DNA of 8,096 nucleotides. It comes from Corallincola sp. (GTDB taxonomy: Bacteria > Pseudomonadota > Gammaproteobacteria > Enterobacterales > Neiellaceae). Location of the stretch: positions 1-8,096 of the forward strand of contig JAGOCY010000048.1 of NCBI GenBank assembly GCA_017998495.1, written 5' to 3'. Shown in pieces: positions 6,266 through 8,096 of this stretch. A program made the position numbers and the translations under genes. The notes under the pieces were generated by a model, which made no database searches, had not been told where the DNA came from, and saw only the letters and a list, made by a program, of their open reading frames with translations. Within the stretch, counting starts at the first letter, position 1. Every line of letters starts with the position of its first letter.

Positions 6266-7933
6266 ATGGACAAGATCTGGCTCGACCACTATGGCCCGGG
6301 TGTGCCTCACACCATTGATGCCGACCATTACCCATCGTTGAACGAGATCTTTGAAGAGTCGTTTCGGCGCTTCGCCGATCAGCCGGCCTTTATCAACATG
6401 GGCGAGACCCTCAGTTATCGCCGCGTGGATGAGCTGTCGCGGGCCTTTGCCGCTTATCTGCAGCAGGATCTGCATCTGCAGCGCGGCGACCGGGTGGCGG
6501 TGATGATGCCCAACCTGTTGCAGTATCCCATTGTGCTGATGGGCATTCTGCGCGCTGGCATGGTGGTGGTAAACGTCAACCCGCTTTATACCCCGCGTGA
6601 GTTGCGCCACCAGCTGCGCGACTCGGGGGCCAAGGCCATTGTCATCATCTCCAACTTTGCCCATACCCTGGAGAAGGTGGTCAATGACACCGAGGTGCGC
6701 CATGTGATCCTGACCCGTCTCGGCGATCAGCTGAAGGCGCCCAAGCGCGCACTGGTCAACTTCGTGGTCAAGTACATCAAGAAACTGGTGCCCAAGTACT
6801 ACCTGCCTGGCGCTCGCTCACTCAGTAGCGCCCTGGCACGCGGCAAGCAGCTGCAGTATCTCAAGCCGCAGCTGGCTGGCAGCGATCTGGCCTTTTTGCA
6901 GTACACCGGTGGTACCACCGGGGTGGCCAAAGGGGCGATGCTGACCCACCGCAATATGGTGGCCAACCTGGAGCAGGTACTGGCGGTGATCCGGCCGGTG
7001 ATGACCGATGGCAAGGAGATGGTGGTGACGCCGTTGCCGCTCTATCACATCTTCGCCCTGACCGCGAACCTGCTTACCTTTATGCGCATCGGTGCTGCCA
7101 ACCTGCTGATCACCAACCCGCGCGACCTGCCGGCTTTTGTCAGCGAACTCAAGAAATACCGTTTCTCCGGGCTGACCGGGGTCAACACCCTGTTCAATGC
7201 GCTGCTCAATACCCCGGGCTTTGATCAGCTCGATTTTTCCGGCATGAAGCTGTCGCTGGGCGGCGGCATGGCGGTGCAGGCGGCGGTGGCCGAGCGCTGG
7301 CAGAAAGTGACCGGCAAGCCACTGTTGGAGGGTTACGGCCTGACCGAATGTGCGCCACTGGTGGCGGTCACCTCGCTGACGGCAACGGGCTTTAGCGGCA
7401 CTATCGGTTATCCGGCACCGTCTACCGAGGTGCGGCTGGTTAATGATGCTGGCGAGGATATGCCGCTTGGCGAGCCAGGCGAGCTGCTGGTCAAGGGGCC
7501 GCAGGTGATGGCTGGTTACTGGCAGCGCCCTGAAGCGACGGCCGAAGTGCTCAGGGATGGCTGGTTTTACACTGGCGACATCGCCGTGGCCAACGCCGAT
7601 GGCAGTCTCAAGATCGTCGATCGTAAGAAGGATATGATTTTGGTCAGTGGCTTTAACGTCTATCCCAACGAGGTGGAAGATGTGGCCATGATGCATCCCA
7701 AAGTGCTGGAGTGCGCCGCGCTGGGGATCCCCAATGGCGCCACTGGCGAGGCGGTCAAGCTGTTTGTCGTGGTCAAAGATCGCGGCCTGACCGATGAAGA
7801 ACTGATTCGCCACTGCCGCAAGCATCTGACTGCCTACAAGGTGCCCAAGGTGGTAGAGTTCCGCTACCAGCTGCCCAAAAGCAATGTGGGCAAGATTTTG
7901 CGGCGCGAACTGCGCGAGGAGACGGCTAAATGA
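6266..7933 (+). CDS. fadD: Long-chain fatty acyl-CoA ligase FadD
   Basis: Activates long-chain fatty acids to acyl-CoA with ATP and CoA at the inner face of the cytoplasmic membrane, feeding beta-oxidation. The 555-residue product (E. coli FadD 561) is an adenylate-forming enzyme. Motifs seen: [11 protein letters not shown] (80-90), [11 protein letters not shown] (103-113), the ATP-binding loop [18 protein letters not shown] (213-230), PLYHIFALT (258-266), [10 protein letters not shown] (305-314), [10 protein letters not shown] (356-365), the fatty-acid signature from [10 protein letters not shown] to VDRKKDMI (431-458), and the catalytic lysine K543 in [11 protein letters not shown]. The ATG at 6266 follows GGGAG and the protein aligns with E. 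coli from its first residues (MKKVWL there, MDKIWL here); an upstream in-frame TTG at 6227 lies within the leader hairpin region and is rejected. Its stop overlaps the rnd start (ATGA). A PsrA-like operator precedes it. Confidence 0.97.
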   Translation: MDKIWLDHYGPGVPHTIDADHYPSLNEIFEESFRRFADQPAFINMGETLSYRRVDELSRAFAAYLQQDLHLQRGDRVAVMMPNLLQYPIVLMGILRAGMVVVNVNPLYTPRELRHQLRDSGAKAIVIISNFAHTLEKVVNDTEVRHVILTRLGDQLKAPKRALVNFVVKYIKKLVPKYYLPGARSLSSALARGKQLQYLKPQLAGSDLAFLQYTGGTTGVAKGAMLTHRNMVANLEQVLAVIRPVMTDGKEMVVTPLPLYHIFALTANLLTFMRIGAANLLITNPRDLPAFVSELKKYRFSGLTGVNTLFNALLNTPGFDQLDFSGMKLSLGGGMAVQAAVAERWQKVTGKPLLEGYGLTECAPLVAVTSLTATGFSGTIGYPAPSTEVRLVNDAGEDMPLGEPGELLVKGPQVMAGYWQRPEATAEVLRDGWFYTGDIAVANADGSLKIVDRKKDMILVSGFNVYPNEVEDVAMMHPKVLECAALGIPNGATGEAVKLFVVVKDRGLTDEELIRHCRKHLTAYKVPKVVEFRYQLPKSNVGKILRRELREETAK

Positions 7934-8096
7934 ACGATTGGCCAGCCACCATGGTGCTGCCTGACGGTACTACCGTCACCATCACCACGGTGCGCGATGA
8001 TGCCGGGCTGGCGCCCGCGTTGGCAGCGCTGCACAGTCGCTCGGCGGTGGCCCTGGATACCGAGTTTGTACGTGAGCGCACCCTTTACCCACTGTT
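7930..8096 (+). CDS. rnd: Ribonuclease D, N-terminal fragment cut by window edge
   Basis: Only the first 55 codons are visible. RNase D is a 3'-5' exoribonuclease that trims tRNA and other small RNA 3' ends. [13 protein letters not shown] (residues 42-54) carries the first exonuclease motif of the DEDD family, with metal-binding D43 and E45, and nearly repeats the E. coli stretch LDTEFVRTRTYYP. The gene lies directly after fadD as in E. coli, overlapping its stop by four bases (ATGA), with AGGAG at 7917-7921 eight bases upstream. The N-terminus ([13 protein letters not shown]...) is about 15 residues longer than in E. coli; an alternative ATG at 7951 would shorten it but has no ribosome binding site. 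Identity is secure from motif and context although the body is not seen. Confidence 0.9.
   Translation, partial: MNDWPATMVLPDGTTVTITTVRDDAGLAPALAALHSRSAVALDTEFVRERTLYPL

Noticed and set aside
6818..7825. 335-codon minus-strand open frame inside fadD
   Set aside because: Antisense shadow of a fully conserved fadD; His/Gln/Gly-rich composition typical of reversed codons, no ribosome binding site seen.

Overview
The window is ordinary core chromosome of a GC-rich gammaproteobacterium. The protein sequences resemble Escherichia coli orthologues closely. The order yoaA - tsaB - yeaY/slp - fadD - rnd is the one I remember from E. coli and its relatives, and the his operon has a classical histidine attenuator. 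High GC and a PsrA-like operator (rather than an obvious FadR site) before fadD fit Aeromonadales or a neighbouring order better than Enterobacterales. That placement is inference; no rRNA or other marker settles it.

Left part (1-2265, minus strand): the start of the histidine operon. A 14-residue leader peptide with six histidines in seven codons (hisL) is followed by a set of alternative hairpins ending in an intrinsic terminator, then hisG (complete) and hisD (395 codons visible, running off the left edge). Middle (2266-2839): a divergent intergenic region, a 96-residue orphan gene of low complexity on the plus strand with a very strong ribosome binding site, and a good sigma-70 promoter. 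Right part (2840-8096, plus strand): yoaA (XPD/DinG-type Fe-S helicase) overlaps tsaB (tRNA t6A synthesis) by 4 bases; tsaB is followed after 10 bases by a Slp/YeaY-family envelope gene. After a 246-base regulatory gap come fadD (acyl-CoA ligase) and, overlapping it by 4 bases, the start of rnd (RNase D), which runs off the right edge.

The genes form at least three transcription units: hisL-hisG-hisD leftward, yoaA-tsaB-slp rightward, and fadD-rnd rightward. The orphan gene is probably a fourth. The his unit is set up for attenuation by histidyl-tRNA supply. fadD appears set up for repression by a TetR-type fatty-acid sensor binding an 18-bp palindrome just downstream of its likely promoter.

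I found no mobile element, CRISPR array, RNA gene or foreign-looking cluster, and no sign of an undescribed multi-gene system. The points most worth a second look are the Slp-family protein that has lost its lipobox cysteine and carries a His/Asp/Trp/Tyr-rich tail, the palindrome before fadD, the attenuator, and the unrecognised orphan gene.
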